From: an uncultured Paracoccaceae bacterium
GTDB taxonomy: Bacteria > Pseudomonadota > Alphaproteobacteria > Rhodobacterales > Rhodobacteraceae
Assembly: GCA_937952085.1 (NCBI GenBank)
Contig: CALFYQ010000124.1
Span: forward strand, 1-18,663
Length of the DNA stretch: 18,663 bases
Direction of reading: 5' to 3'
The notes beneath the pieces were generated by a model that did no database searches, was not told where the DNA came from, and saw only the letters and a program-made list of their open reading frames with translations. Made by a program: the position numbers and the translations under genes. Below are positions 6,977-13,506 of the stretch, one piece after another (position 1 is the stretch's first letter; the number at the start of each line of letters is the position of its first letter).

Positions 6977-7491
6977 GCGCGATCACCGTCATCGAGACGG
7001 CGCGGCTCCGGCTCCGCGGCCCGCGGCCCTCGGATTTCGAGGCCCATGCGGCGTTCTCGGCCTCCGAGCGCTCCGTCGGCGTCGGCGGGCCCTATTCCCG
7101 CGCCGACGCCTTCCACAATTTCTGCGCCATGATCGGCCACTGGCCGATGCGCGGCTATGGCCGCTGGATCGTGGCGGACAAGGCGACGGACGCGCCGCTC
7201 GGCGTGGTCGGCCCGATGTTCCCCGAAGGCTGGCCCGAGCCCGAGATCGCCTGGACCGTCTACGAGAAAGCCGAGGGCAAGGGGATCGCCTTCGAGGCCG
7301 CCGCCGCCGCCCGCGCCCACGCCTATGGCGCGCTCGGCTGGAAGACCGCGGTCAGCCTGACCGACCCGGGCAACCTCCGCTCCCAGGCGCTGGCGAAGCG
7401 GATGGGCTGCGTCCGCGACGGCGTCTTCGTTCACCCCGAGGCCGGCGATCTCTGGATCTGGCGGCACCCGGCCCCGGAGACGCTCCAGTGA
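6973..7491 (+). CDS. GNAT-family N-acetyltransferase, RimJ/RimL type (paralogue 2 of 4)
   Basis: This 172-residue Acetyltransf_3-type protein begins with the strand IETARLRLRGPRPSDFEAH. The acetyl-CoA loop is KAEGKGIAFEAA (99-110), followed by AYGALGWKTAVSLTDPGNLRS and ALAKRMGC. Such enzymes move acetyl from acetyl-CoA to an amine, for RimJ/RimL the N-terminus of ribosomal proteins. The actual acceptor here is unknown. It starts with ATG inside a 4-base overlap with paralogue 1 and ends in a 4-base overlap with paralogue 3. Its position between ffh and ribosomal genes makes a translation-related target tempting but unproven. Confidence 0.9.
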   Translation: MSAITVIETARLRLRGPRPSDFEAHAAFSASERSVGVGGPYSRADAFHNFCAMIGHWPMRGYGRWIVADKATDAPLGVVGPMFPEGWPEPEIAWTVYEKAEGKGIAFEAAAAARAHAYGALGWKTAVSLTDPGNLRSQALAKRMGCVRDGVFVHPEAGDLWIWRHPAPETLQ

Positions 7492-8003
7492 CCCCACCCG
7501 TGATCGAGACCGAGCGGCTGATCCTCCGCCCCAACCGGGAGGCTGATTTCGAGCATTACGCGGCGTTCTACGCCTCCGAGCGCGCGCGGCTCCGCGGCGG
7601 GCTGAAGACGCGGCCGCAGGCCTGGATCCAGTTCGCCGCCGAGATCGGCCATTGGGCGCTACGCGGCTACGGCTTCTGGGCGGTGGAGGAGAAGGCGACC
7701 GGCGCCTATTGCGGCCAGGTCGGGCTCTGGAACCCGGAAGGCTGGGCCGCGCCGGAGATCGGCTGGCTGGTGGTGGAACATGCCGAAGGCCGCGGCGTCG
7801 CCTACGAGGCCGCGCTCCGCGCCCGCGACTACGCCTATCGCATCCTTGGCTGGCGCGAGGCGGCGAGCTGCATCTCCGAGGGCAACGACCGCTCGATCCG
7901 CCTCGCGGAGCGGATGGGCGCCCGCTTCGACCGGCGCTTCCCGCGCGAGGGCATGCCCGACCATCTCGTCTATCTCCACCCGGCCCTGGAGGCGCTGCAA
8001 TGA
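7488..8003 (+). CDS. GNAT-family N-acetyltransferase, RimJ/RimL type (paralogue 3 of 4)
   Basis: This is a 171-residue protein. GTG at 7488 is chosen because it overlaps the previous stop as GTGA, and the family start IETERLILRPNREADFEHY follows four codons later. The acetyl-CoA loop is HAEGRGVAYEAA (98-109). The C-terminal part contains GNDRSIRLAERMGARFDRR, with the conserved Asn of the Acetyltransf_3 group. It is clearly paralogous to its neighbours on both sides, sharing the GHW...GYG.W segment and the P-E-GW-x-x-P/W-E-I-x-W motif. Tandem duplication is the likely origin. The acceptor substrate cannot be told. Confidence 0.9.
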   Translation: MTPPVIETERLILRPNREADFEHYAAFYASERARLRGGLKTRPQAWIQFAAEIGHWALRGYGFWAVEEKATGAYCGQVGLWNPEGWAAPEIGWLVVEHAEGRGVAYEAALRARDYAYRILGWREAASCISEGNDRSIRLAERMGARFDRRFPREGMPDHLVYLHPALEALQ

Positions 8004-8527
8004 CCGCGCCGCTGATCGAGACGGAGCGGCTGATCCTCCGCCGGCCCGTGGCGGCGGACCTGCCCGGCTGGACCGAATTCTTCCTCGCCGAGCGCTCCCA
8101 TTTCATCCGCTCCCGCGTCGAGCAGAGCGAGGCGATGGCCTGGCGCGTCTTCGCCACGGTCTGCGGCCATTGGAGCATCCACGGCTGCGGCCTTTTCGTC
8201 TTCGCGCCGAAATCGGCGCCGGAACGCGGGCTCGGCTATGCCGGCCCCTGGCGGCCGCATGGCTGGCCGGAATGGGAGATCGGCTGGTCGATCTGGTCCG
8301 AGGCCGAAGAGGGCAAGGGCTATGTGCGGGAGGCGGCGGCCGCCGCCCTCTCGCACGCCTACGCCGCGCTCGGCTGGAAAACCGCCGTCTCCTATGTCGA
8401 CGCGCGGAACACCCGCTCCATCCGCCTCGCCGAACGGCTCGGCGCGGCGCCGGACTGGGATGCGGAAACGCCGCGGGGCGAGCAATGCGTGGTCTTTCGC
8501 CACAAGGGCCCGGAGGGGGGATCATGA
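8000..8527 (+). CDS. GNAT-family N-acetyltransferase, RimJ/RimL type (paralogue 4 of 4)
   Basis: This 175-residue protein starts at ATG 8000 in an ATGA overlap with paralogue 3. It has IETERLILRRPVAADLPGW at the N-terminus, the HGWPEWEIGWSIW strand (88-99), the acetyl-CoA loop EAEEGKGYVREAA (101-113), and ARNTRSIRLAERLGA (135-149). The first residues and the RSIRLAER segment are nearly the same as in paralogue 3, supporting a recent common origin. It ends in a 4-base overlap with the chorismate mutase gene, so translation of the two is probably coupled. The target is unknown. Confidence 0.9.
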   Translation: MTAPLIETERLILRRPVAADLPGWTEFFLAERSHFIRSRVEQSEAMAWRVFATVCGHWSIHGCGLFVFAPKSAPERGLGYAGPWRPHGWPEWEIGWSIWSEAEEGKGYVREAAAAALSHAYAALGWKTAVSYVDARNTRSIRLAERLGAAPDWDAETPRGEQCVVFRHKGPEGGS

Positions 8528-8832
8528 CCGACGACGTCGCGCGGGCGGCCGCGCTCCTGGCGGAGCAGCGCCACCATATCGACAACCTCGACGCCATCCT
8601 CGTCTACACCCTCGCGGAGCGGTTCAAGGCGACGCAGGCGGTCGGCCGGCTGAAGGCCGCGCACGCCCTGCCGCCGGCGGACCCGGCGCGGGAGACGAAG
8701 CAGGTGGAGCGCCTGCGGCGGCTGGCCGAGGACGCGGATCTCGATCCCGTCTTCGCCGAGAAGTTCCTGAAATTCCTGATCGCGGAAGTGATCCGGCACC
8801 ACGAGCAGATCCACGAAGAAATGCAGAAATAG
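8524..8832 (+). CDS. AroQ-type chorismate mutase
   Basis: This 102-residue all-helical protein is of the AroQ family, which rearranges chorismate to prephenate for Phe/Tyr synthesis in the cytosol. Compared with the E. coli mutase domain, the active-site residues Arg11, Arg28, Lys39, Asp48, Arg51 and Glu52 correspond to Arg16, Arg33, Lys44, Asp53, Arg56 and Glu57. The last, Gln88, appears as His93 in AEVIRHHEQI. I recall similar HHE endings in relatives from this group, so this may be a lineage variant rather than a defect. The start ATG overlaps the upstream stop as ATGA. Location between ffh and rpsP is a conserved arrangement in Rhodobacterales, as I recall it. Confidence 0.85.
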   Translation: MTDDVARAAALLAEQRHHIDNLDAILVYTLAERFKATQAVGRLKAAHALPPADPARETKQVERLRRLAEDADLDPVFAEKFLKFLIAEVIRHHEQIHEEMQK

Positions 8833-8846
8833 GGGCTGCGGCCCCT
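8831..8846 (+). other. Hairpin at the chorismate mutase stop, upstream of rpsP
   Basis: AGGGGC-TGCG-GCCCCT forms a 6-bp stem with a 4-base loop, starting inside the TAG stop codon and ending 25 bases before the rpsP start. There is no T run. It could be an RNA-processing or partial attenuation site that lets the ribosomal part of the operon be expressed differently from the acetyltransferase part (inference). Confidence 0.35.
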
Positions 8847-8871
8847 CCCCAGACCTCAAAGGAGACAACCC

Positions 8872-9249
8872 ATGTCCATGAAGATCCGGCTCGCCCGCGG
8901 CGGCGCGAAGAAGCGGCCCTATTACACCATCGTGGCGGCGGACAGCCGCGCGCCGCGCGACGGCCGCTTCCTCGAGAAGCTCGGCTCCTACAACCCGCTC
9001 CTGCCGAAGGACGACGAGAACCGCGTGAAGCTCGACCTCGAGCGGATCAAGGAGCTGATGGCCCAGGGCGCGCAGCCGACCGACCGCGTGAAGCGCTTCC
9101 TCGAGGCCGCCGGCGCGATGGAGAAGTCCGTCCGCAACAACCCGAACAAGGCGAAGCCGGGCCAGAAGGCGGTCGAGCGCGCGAAGGAGCGGGCCGACAA
9201 GGCCGCCGCCGCGGCCGCGCCGGCCGAGACCGAGGCCGCGGCGGAGTAA
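8872..9249 (+). CDS. rpsP: 30S ribosomal protein S16
   Basis: This 125-residue protein opens with the S16 signature MSMKIRLARGGAKKRPYYTI and continues VAADSRAPRDGRFLEKLGSY and NPLLPKD. The core of about 85 residues is followed by an Ala/Lys/Glu-rich tail (roughly residues 98-125), common in alphaproteobacterial S16. S16 is needed for assembly of the 30S subunit body. A strong ribosome binding site, AAAGGAG, lies seven bases before ATG 8872; a second in-frame ATG two codons later is less well spaced. It is the first gene of the group that is not translationally coupled to its predecessor. Confidence 0.98.
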   Translation: MSMKIRLARGGAKKRPYYTIVAADSRAPRDGRFLEKLGSYNPLLPKDDENRVKLDLERIKELMAQGAQPTDRVKRFLEAAGAMEKSVRNNPNKAKPGQKAVERAKERADKAAAAAAPAETEAAAE

Positions 9250-9279
9250 TCCGCCTCGTCGCGCCGGGGGCCGGGGGCG

Positions 9280-9813
9280 ATGCCCGTCGATCCGAAAACG
9301 CTGATCTGCGTCGGCGCCGTCGCCGGGGCCTTCGGCGTGCGCGGCGAGGCGCGGCTGAAATCCTTCTGCGCCGAGCCGGAGGACATCGCCCGCTACGCCC
9401 CGCTCTTCGACGAGACGGGCGCGCGGAGCTTCACGCTGAAGATCGTCCGCCCGATCGGCGGCGGCTTCGCGGCGCGGCTCGGCGGCGTCTCGACGCGCGA
9501 GCAGGCGGAGGCGCTGAAGGGCCTTCGCCTCTACGCGGTGCGGGACCGGCTGCCGGCCCTGCCGGATGACGAGTTCTACCATGCCGACTTGATCGGCCTC
9601 GACGCGGTCGATCCCGGCGGCGCGCCGATCGGCAAGGTCCGCGCGGTGGACGACCATGGCGGCGGCGATTTCCTCGAGATCGCCCGGCCGGGCCGGCCCG
9701 AACTTCTCGTCCCCTTCACCCGAGACGCTGTGCCGACGGTGGACCTCGCCGCCCGCCGGGTGGTGATCGACCCGCCGGAGGAGATCGTCGTCGAAGGGGA
9801 GCCGGAGGCGTGA
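9280..9813 (+). CDS. rimM: Ribosome maturation factor RimM
   Basis: This 177-residue protein assists late maturation of the 30S head, binding S19. The N-terminal RimM domain carries VGAVAGAFGVRGEARLKSF (11-29). The C-terminal PRC-barrel part has DDEFYHADLIGL, the signature segment linking the two domains, and LLVPFTRDAVPTVDLAARRV near the end. The spacer after rpsP is 30 bases and G-rich, offering GGGGGC just upstream of the ATG as a modest binding site. The stop overlaps the trmD GTG start, so the two are coupled, matching the usual rpsP-rimM-trmD-rplS order. Confidence 0.97.
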   Translation: MPVDPKTLICVGAVAGAFGVRGEARLKSFCAEPEDIARYAPLFDETGARSFTLKIVRPIGGGFAARLGGVSTREQAEALKGLRLYAVRDRLPALPDDEFYHADLIGLDAVDPGGAPIGKVRAVDDHGGGDFLEIARPGRPELLVPFTRDAVPTVDLAARRVVIDPPEEIVVEGEPEA

Positions 9814-10694
9814 GCGGGGCGGAGAGCCCCTCCCGCTCGCATGGCCGCCTCGCCGCGCGCCCGGTGCTCCGGCCGAAGCCGCTGATGGAGGGGGAGGAGA
9901 TCGCCGGCGCCTGGGCCGCGCGCGTCCTCACACTCTTCCCGGAGATGTTCCCGGGCCCGCTCGGCGTCTCGCTCCTCGGCAACGCGCTCCGGCTCGGGCT
10001 CTGGAGCCTCACGGCCATCGACATCCGCCGCTTCGGCCTCGGCAAGCACCGGACCGTGGACGAGCCGCCCTTCGGCGGCGGCCCGGGCATGGTGATGCGC
10101 CCCGACGTCGCCGCCGCGGCGGTGGATTCGGCGATGTCCGGCGCGCCGGACGACCGCGCCCGCTGGCCGCTCGTCTACCTCTCGCCGCGCGGCGAGCCCT
10201 TCGATCAGGCGATGGCCCGCCGATTCGCCGCCTGCGAGGGAATCACCCTTCTCTGCGGCCGTTTCGAGGGGCTGGACGAGCGCGTGCTCGAAGCGCGCGG
10301 GATCGAGGAGGTTTCGCTCGGCGATTTTGTCATGACCGGGGGCGAAATCGCTGCGATGGCGTTGATCGACGCCACCGTTCGGCTTATACCGCGCGTCCTC
10401 GGAAACGCCGCCAGCGTGGCCGAGGAAAGCTTTTCGGCGGGGCTTCTCGAAGCGCCGCACTATACCAAGCCCCCGCTCTGGGAGGGCCGCGAGGTTCCGG
10501 AGGTCCTGCTCTCCGGCCACCACGCCCGGATCGCCGCATGGCGCGCCGCGATGAGCGAGGCGACGACGAAGGAACGCCGTCCCGATCTCTGGCGGGCGCA
10601 TGCGGCTCGAGCCGCCTCTGCGAACCCGAATGCAGGACCAGAGCGCTCGGACGCGAACACCTCCGCCGCAACAGGCGGGCTTGAGAAGGACTGA
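9810..10694 (+). CDS. trmD: tRNA (guanine37-N1)-methyltransferase TrmD
   Basis: TrmD methylates G37 next to the anticodon and prevents +1 frameshifting. This 294-residue version has the trefoil-knot SAM site: PFGGGPGMVMRPDV, LLCGRFEGLDERVLEARG, SLGDFVMTGGEIAAMALIDA and RLIPRVLGN. Catalytic-region residues ALIDATVRLIPR and HYTKPPLWEGREVPEVLLSGHH are intact. The start is GTG in a GTGA overlap with rimM. This adds about 35 residues before the usual RVLTLFPEMFPG start, including PSRSHGR, an extension I recall from Rhodobacterales TrmD. ATG 9885 would be an alternative start without a good ribosome binding site. A 21-residue polar tail precedes the stop. Confidence 0.97.
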   Translation: MSGAESPSRSHGRLAARPVLRPKPLMEGEEIAGAWAARVLTLFPEMFPGPLGVSLLGNALRLGLWSLTAIDIRRFGLGKHRTVDEPPFGGGPGMVMRPDVAAAAVDSAMSGAPDDRARWPLVYLSPRGEPFDQAMARRFAACEGITLLCGRFEGLDERVLEARGIEEVSLGDFVMTGGEIAAMALIDATVRLIPRVLGNAASVAEESFSAGLLEAPHYTKPPLWEGREVPEVLLSGHHARIAAWRAAMSEATTKERRPDLWRAHAARAASANPNAGPERSDANTSAATGGLEKD

Positions 10695-10698
10695 GCCG

Positions 10699-11088
10699 AT
10701 GAACATCATCGAACAGCTCGAGCGCGAGCACATCGCCGAGCTCGGCAAGCAGATCCCGGATTTCGCCGCCGGCGACACGATCCGGGTCGGCTACAAGGTG
10801 ACCGAGGGCACCCGTCACCGCGTGCAGGCCTATGAGGGCGTCTGCATCTCCCGCAAGGGCGGCAACACGATCGGCGCGTCCTTCACGGTCCGCAAGATCA
10901 GCTTCGGCGAGGGCGTCGAGCGCGTCTTCCCGCTCCACTCGCCGGCGATCGATTCGATCGAGGTCGTGCGCCGCGGCCGCGTCCGCCGCGCCAAGCTATA
11001 CTACCTCCGTGAGCGCCGCGGTAAGCGCGCGCGCATCGCCGAGAAGACCAACTACCGTGAGCTGAAGGGCGACGGCGCCTCCGAGTGA
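10699..11088 (+). CDS. rplS: 50S ribosomal protein L19
   Basis: This 129-residue L19 sits at the 30S-50S interface. It shows MNIIEQLEREHIAELGKQIP, GDTIRVGYKVTEGTRHRVQA, and the strongly conserved GASFTVRKISFGEGVERVFP then HSPAIDSIEVVRRGRVRRAK and LYYLRERRGKRARI. Length is slightly above the E. coli protein owing to a short C-terminal tail (ELKGDGASE). The start lies 4 bases after the trmD stop, with AAGGA upstream. It is the last gene of the ribosomal operon; rpmE, which I recall often following in relatives, is not present here. Confidence 0.98.
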   Translation: MNIIEQLEREHIAELGKQIPDFAAGDTIRVGYKVTEGTRHRVQAYEGVCISRKGGNTIGASFTVRKISFGEGVERVFPLHSPAIDSIEVVRRGRVRRAKLYYLRERRGKRARIAEKTNYRELKGDGASE

Positions 11089-11115
11089 GGCCGCGCCGCT
11101 GACGGAAAACTGATC

Positions 11116-11137
11116 GCCCCGGCCGCGCGGCCGGGGC
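11116..11137 (+). terminator. Perfect 22-bp GC palindrome after rplS
   Basis: The 11-base half gccccggccgc is followed immediately by its exact complement, all G and C. It lies 28 bases after the rplS stop and would form a very stable hairpin, but there is no T run on the plus strand. It may end or slow transcription of the ffh-rplS operon, or protect the 3' end of the mRNA. The next gene starts only 11 bases later. Confidence 0.5.
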
Positions 11138-11148
11138 ATGATCGGGCC

Positions 11149-11973
11149 GTGTTCGCCCGATTCCTTCTCCCCCTTCTGCTGCTCTTCGCTCCGCCCGTCC
11201 TCGCCTGCGGCGAGGCCCCCGAGCCATGTCTGGCGGCGGGCGGCGAATATCTCGTCCATGTCCCCGATGCGCCCGGCCCGCACCCGGCGCTCATCTTCCT
11301 TCATGGCTATGGCGGCACCGGCGAAGGCGTCATGGGCCAGGCCGCGATGGTGGAGACGGCGCTCGCCCGCGGCTTCGCGGTGATCGCGCCGCAGGGGATG
11401 CCCCGGCGGGAGGGCGAGAAGGGCGGCGCCTGGAACAGCTTCGCCGCGCCCGGCCGGCGCGACGACGTCGCCTTCCTCGGAGGCGTGGCGGAGGACGCGG
11501 CCGCGCGCTTCGGGCTCGACCGCGCCCACGTGCTCCTCGCCGGCTTCTCGGGCGGCGGGATGATGACCTGGCGGGTCGCCTGCGACGCGCCGGGGGCCTT
11601 CGCCGCCTTCGCGCCGGTCGCCGGCCTTCTCTGGCGGCCGCTTCCGGAGCGCTGCGCCGGCCCCTTCGCGATGCTCCACGTCCACGGCTGGTCCGACCCG
11701 GTGGTGCCGCTCGAAGGCCGCACGGTCGGCTCCGGGCAGGTCACGCAGGGCGATCTCTTCGCCGGGCTCGCGCTGCTTCGCGCCACGCTCGGCTGCGCCA
11801 GGGACGCGCCGGACGCCTTCGATCGGAAAGACGACTTCCAGATCCGTAGCTGGACGAGTTGCGCGCCGGGCGCGCGGCTCGACTTCGCGCTCTGGCCGGG
11901 CGGCCACGCGGCGCCGGCCGGCTGGGCCGCCCTGGCGCTCGACTGGTTTGAGGCGCTCACCGCCGCCGATTAG
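11149..11973 (+). CDS. Secreted LpqC/PHB-depolymerase-like alpha/beta-hydrolase
   Basis: This 274-residue exported esterase has a signal peptide at residues 1-19 or so (FLLPLLLLFAPPVLA), with Cys20 following. The lipobox-like VLAC is imperfect (Leu at -2), so a soluble periplasmic protein with a Cys20-Cys27 disulphide is about as likely as a lipoprotein. The alpha/beta-hydrolase core has the oxyanion region LIFLHGYGGTGEG, the nucleophile elbow GFSGGGMM with Ser134, Asp183 in VHGWSDPVVP, and His253 in WPGGHAAP: a complete triad. Related proteins hydrolyse feruloyl or hydroxyalkanoate esters; the substrate here is not defined. The start is GTG (no in-frame ATG nearby) with a poor ribosome binding site, right behind the rplS hairpin. 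Confidence 0.88.
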   Translation: MFARFLLPLLLLFAPPVLACGEAPEPCLAAGGEYLVHVPDAPGPHPALIFLHGYGGTGEGVMGQAAMVETALARGFAVIAPQGMPRREGEKGGAWNSFAAPGRRDDVAFLGGVAEDAAARFGLDRAHVLLAGFSGGGMMTWRVACDAPGAFAAFAPVAGLLWRPLPERCAGPFAMLHVHGWSDPVVPLEGRTVGSGQVTQGDLFAGLALLRATLGCARDAPDAFDRKDDFQIRSWTSCAPGARLDFALWPGGHAAPAGWAALALDWFEALTAAD

Positions 11974-12063
11974 CCCGCCGGGCCAATTCGCTGGACGCTT
12001 CGCGGCTTTCCATGCCAAAGCGAAATCCGGAGCATGGCGAAGGTGCCTGCGGGCGGTCGAGCG

Positions 12064-12420
12064 ATGGCGCAGAGCCTCTACGAGAAATATGGCGGCTTCG
12101 CCGCGGCGGGCCGGATCGTCCTCGACTTCTATGAGCGCGCGCTCGATTCCGAAGAGGTCGGGCATCATTTCGACGGCGTCGACATGGCGCGCCTGATCGA
12201 CCACCAGACCAAGTTCATCGCCTTCCTGCTTGGCGGCCCCGCGCATTTCACCGATGACCGGCTCCGCGCCGCGCATCGCGGTCTCGGCGTCACAGGTGAG
12301 GAATTCGCGGCGATGTCCGCGCTGCTCGGCGAGACGCTGGCGGATCACGGCGTCTCGCCGGAGGACGCGGCGGTGGTGCTGCAGGGGTTCGAGGCGCGGC
12401 GCGGCCTCGTCGTGCTTTGA
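12064..12420 (+). CDS. Group 1 truncated haemoglobin
   Basis: From ATG 12064 this is a 118-residue 2-on-2 haemoglobin. It has the N-terminal SLYEKYGG and DFYERAL with Tyr23 (B10, contacts bound ligand). LLGGPAHF follows (about 55-62), then the proximal haem ligand His71 in AAHRGLGVTGEEF. These proteins bind O2 or NO and act in NO detoxification, O2 handling or sensing. An in-frame ATG at 12034 would add ten residues; it has GGAG almost touching the ATG, so the family-based start at 12064 is preferred but not certain. The stop is separated by a single base from the adenylate cyclase start, so the two are almost certainly co-translated, suggesting a functional pair. Confidence 0.9.
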   Translation: MAQSLYEKYGGFAAAGRIVLDFYERALDSEEVGHHFDGVDMARLIDHQTKFIAFLLGGPAHFTDDRLRAAHRGLGVTGEEFAAMSALLGETLADHGVSPEDAAVVLQGFEARRGLVVL

Positions 12421-12421
12421 G

Positions 12422-13474
12422 ATGACCAGCCTCGCCGCGCTCAACGAGCAGCTCCTGAGGACGATCGGCGTCGGCATCGCGCTGGCGCGGCGGGAAGAGG
12501 GCGCGATCTTTTTCCGCAACCTCGCCTTCTGGACCTGGTTCGGCGAGCCCGAGCTTGAGGACTCGCTCTTCGACGTGCTGCCGGGGATCGACCGCGACGC
12601 GCTGGATGCGGCGCTCGCCGAGGGCCGCCCTTTCAGCGTCGAGCTTTCGATGAAGCCGAAGCGGCGCACCCTCGTCATCTCCGCCCAGATCAGCGCGGCG
12701 ATGGACGGGGAGAAGGAGATCCTCGTCGTCGAATGCCAGAACGTCACCCGGATGCGAGAGCTCGAGGCGATGATCGAGAGCTACTCGACCATGGTCGAGC
12801 GCAACACCCGGGAGCTGGAGCGGGAGAAGGAGCGGGTGGAGAAACTCCTCCTCAACATCATGCCGCGGCAGGTCTACGAGGAATACAAGAGCTTCGGCGT
12901 GGTGACGCCGCAGCTTTACCGAAACGTCTCGGTGCTCATGCTGGATTTCGTCGGCTTCGTGAAGCGGGCGCAGGAGCAGGACCCGACGGTGCTGGTCTCC
13001 GAGCTGAACGAGATCTTCACCGCCTTCGACCGCATCGCCGAGCAGTTCGGCTGCGAGCGGATCAAGACGGTGGGAGACGCCTATCTTGCGGTCTCCGGCA
13101 TGCCGGAGCCGACGCCGGACCATGCCCGCGCGGTCGCCGCCACGGCGCTCCGCTTCGTCCGCTATCTCGAGCGGCGGAACCAGAGCCACCGGATCGCCTG
13201 GGAATGCCGTGTCGGCGTCGCCGCCGGCTCGGTGGTGGGCTCGGTCGTCGGCGTGCAGAAATACGTCTATGACGTCTTCGGCGAGGCGGTGAACCTCGCC
13301 AGCCGGCTACAGACCCTCGCCGAGCCGATGCAGGTGCTGGCGGATGGCGAGATGGTCGGCGCCCTCGCCGACGAATTCACCCTCTCCGATCTCGGCCTGC
13401 GCGACGTGCGCGGCTTCGGCCCGCGCCGCATCGCCTCCGTCCTTTCCGACACGCGCCTCAACGCGGCGCGCTGA
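12422..13474 (+). CDS. Class III adenylate cyclase with PAS-like N-terminal domain
   Basis: This is a 350-residue soluble cyclase. Residues 1-105 form a PAS-like fold ending in EILVVECQNVTRMRELE. Residues about 110-147 are a charged coiled coil leading into LLLNIMP, the linker typical of class III cyclases joined to sensory domains. The catalytic domain (about 165-345) has the metal ligands Asp175 (VLMLDFVGF) and Asp219 (KTVGDAYLAVSG). The adenine-selecting pair is Lys215 and Asp284 (VYDVFG), and the transition-state residues are Asn291 and Arg295 (VNLASR). All are present, so ATP to cAMP is expected, not GTP. There is no membrane segment. The start ATG follows the haemoglobin stop by one base. 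A globin-regulated or PAS-regulated cAMP signal is inferred from context. Confidence 0.93.
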   Translation: MTSLAALNEQLLRTIGVGIALARREEGAIFFRNLAFWTWFGEPELEDSLFDVLPGIDRDALDAALAEGRPFSVELSMKPKRRTLVISAQISAAMDGEKEILVVECQNVTRMRELEAMIESYSTMVERNTRELEREKERVEKLLLNIMPRQVYEEYKSFGVVTPQLYRNVSVLMLDFVGFVKRAQEQDPTVLVSELNEIFTAFDRIAEQFGCERIKTVGDAYLAVSGMPEPTPDHARAVAATALRFVRYLERRNQSHRIAWECRVGVAAGSVVGSVVGVQKYVYDVFGEAVNLASRLQTLAEPMQVLADGEMVGALADEFTLSDLGLRDVRGFGPRRIASVLSDTRLNAAR

Positions 13475-13484
13475 GCGGGTTTCC

Positions 13485-13506
13485 CGGCCGGCGCAAGATC
13501 CGGCCG
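13485..13506 (+). terminator. Hairpin after the adenylate cyclase gene
   Basis: CGGCCGG-cgcaagat-CCGGCCG forms a 7-bp stem with an 8-base loop, starting 10 bases after the cyclase stop. There is no T run, so this is a hairpin-only candidate terminator for the haemoglobin-cyclase transcript. Confidence 0.4.

Noticed and set aside
5247..6992. Long minus-strand open frames opposite ffh (5247-6992 and 5678-6847)
   Set aside because: They are shadows of ffh: His/Leu/Arg-rich or Ser/Arg-rich, no family motif, while the plus strand carries a complete SRP54.
6700..8178. 492-residue minus-strand frame opposite the acetyltransferase genes
   Set aside because: It is antisense to the GNAT paralogues, Arg/Gly/Pro-rich, with no recognisable domain.
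8392..9657. Minus-strand frame opposite chorismate mutase, rpsP and rimM
   Set aside because: It is antisense to three well-identified genes and gives an Arg/Leu/Gly-rich product with no motifs.
9576..10778. Minus-strand frame opposite rimM, trmD and the rplS start
   Set aside because: The conserved TrmD and RimM motifs are on the plus strand; this frame has none.
12230..12421. Upstream extension of the cyclase frame into the haemoglobin gene
   Set aside because: The overlapping haemoglobin frame is well conserved and the extension is Arg/Cys/Ser-rich; the ATG at 12422 is well placed one base after the stop.
10996..12747. 583-residue minus-strand frame opposite the esterase, haemoglobin and cyclase
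   Set aside because: It spans three clear plus-strand genes and the rplS hairpin; low-complexity Arg/Ala/Gly/Glu sequence from GC-rich antisense DNA.
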